DNA of 64,000 nucleotides, from assembly GCA_947846985.1 (NCBI GenBank), contig CANTUZ010000002.1:150345889-150409888 (forward strand), written 5' to 3'. Position numbers and translations under genes: made by a program. The notes beneath the pieces were generated by a model. It did not search any database. It saw only the letters and a list, made by a program, of their open reading frames with translations, and was not told the DNA's origin. This DNA is from Fratercula arctica. Taxonomy: Eukaryota; Chordata; Aves; Charadriiformes; Alcidae. Of this stretch, positions 63,501 to 64,000 are shown piece after piece (position 1 is the stretch's first letter; each line of letters starts with the position of its first letter).

Positions 63501-64000
63501 TTGCCTGTGTCTAATCAAGCAAGAAGTTAACCTTGAATACCAAACACAAAATCTATAAACTAAGAGCTAGAACTAACTTGATTCCCTCAAGGTCACAGAA
63601 TTTAAATAGAATGGAGCAAACCCATCTGAAAAGAAAACATTCTGCATTATTCCAGGCATATAGCCATATGTCTTTGATACAGGATTTTTAAATTGCTGAT
63701 TAACCCTTTCTAGAAAATTAAGTAGCAAAAGCTTTGAGTCAAATCTGTCTGTGCTTATTCAGGGTTTAATCAAGCCAGGCCAGCACCCCGGGGCGAGGAT
63801 GTCATTGGACCTGAGCAGCAGGGAAGAAGAGAAATGAAAGTCTTTCCTCCCCCCTTGCATGAGCACAGAGGTTAACATAATCCAATTCCTTGTGCTCCAG
63901 TAAATGGCGAAGAGGAGGCAGAAAAGAGCCAGCTCTGCAGCGTGGGGGAGGCCAGAGTGGATTCCCCTTGACCGAAGGGAGCGTGGAGGCCCAGCTCATT
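51549..64000. other. Intergenic sequence to the right edge, no gene recognised
   Basis: About 12.5 kb with no recognised CR1 copy and no exon I can support. Minor items are a T14 run at 58213-58226, a G-rich stretch at 59357-59382, a C9 run near 61050 and GC-richer patches at 60.6-61.05 and 62.4-62.8 kb. The frame at 58293-58532 is listed separately. No TNFRSF11B-like cysteine-rich or death-domain sequence was seen. Confidence 0.55.
58293..58532 (-). other. Unexplained 79-codon open frame followed by an A14 tract
   Basis: I do not recognise a protein family. The minus-strand frame begins MLVYKQHGESGTENHQIN, continues through LIAYAQRLGVPREQLHLC and closes with FTWVDRDPQDL and TAA. Many codons end in G or C and contain CpG, unlike the surrounding AT-rich DNA. 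About 67 bases after the stop, on the same strand, comes a run of 14 A (58226-58213), which could be the tail of a retrocopy. However, no AATAAA is seen just before it and no target duplication was identified. It could equally be a GC-rich chance frame or a non-coding transcript. Confidence 0.2.

Noticed and set aside
24301..64000. Exons of TNFRSF11B or another syntenic neighbour
   Set aside because: No cysteine-rich receptor repeat, death domain or other family pattern was recognised in any frame. The neighbour probably lies outside the window.

Overview
The window looks like avian nuclear DNA. It is AT-rich, sparse in genes, and its only recognisable dispersed repeats are CR1 LINEs, several ending in the bird-type ATTCTATG-like 3' repeat. 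I saw no mammalian-type SINEs, bacterial-style gene packing, rRNA, tRNA or CRISPR.

One protein-coding gene can be supported: SAMD12 (sterile alpha motif domain containing 12), on the minus strand and only in part. Coding exon 1 is a 13-nt piece (M-A-V-E plus one base) inside a strong CpG island at about 23.24-24.30 kb. Coding exon 2 (5340-5518) supplies residues 5-64. The spliced reading agrees without gaps with the N-terminus of vertebrate SAMD12 as I remember it. The SAM-domain exons are not seen and should lie beyond the left edge. Roughly 1-24.1 kb is therefore the 5' part of SAMD12: part of intron 2, exon 2, an 18.4-kb intron 1, and exon 1 with its promoter.

The promoter island is TATA-less. 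About 170 bases upstream of the start codon it has a well-matched ZNF143/STAF-type site next to a GC box. It also contains good splice donors on the opposite strand, compatible with a divergent non-coding transcript.

From 24.3 to 64 kb I find no convincing exon. This is the intergenic flank upstream of SAMD12; by synteny known from other amniotes TNFRSF11B would be expected further on, but none of its exons was recognised. The flank holds CR1 copies of several ages (24.9, 28.5, 29.3-30.8, 38.2, 44.4-45.6, 47.2-48.4 and 51.4 kb) and a pure (AAATA)14 microsatellite at 37.6 kb, which reads (TTTTA)n on the SAMD12 sense strand. It also has a few short candidate regulatory motifs and one odd 79-codon frame near 58.4 kb. 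The rest is unremarkable AT-rich sequence.

No clearly novel biological system was found. The points most worth a second look are the TTTTA tract near SAMD12 (the gene whose intronic TTTTA/TTTCA expansion causes a human familial myoclonic epilepsy), the promoter architecture with possible divergent transcription, the 3'-truncated CR1 endonuclease fragment, and the unexplained frame at 58.3-58.5 kb.
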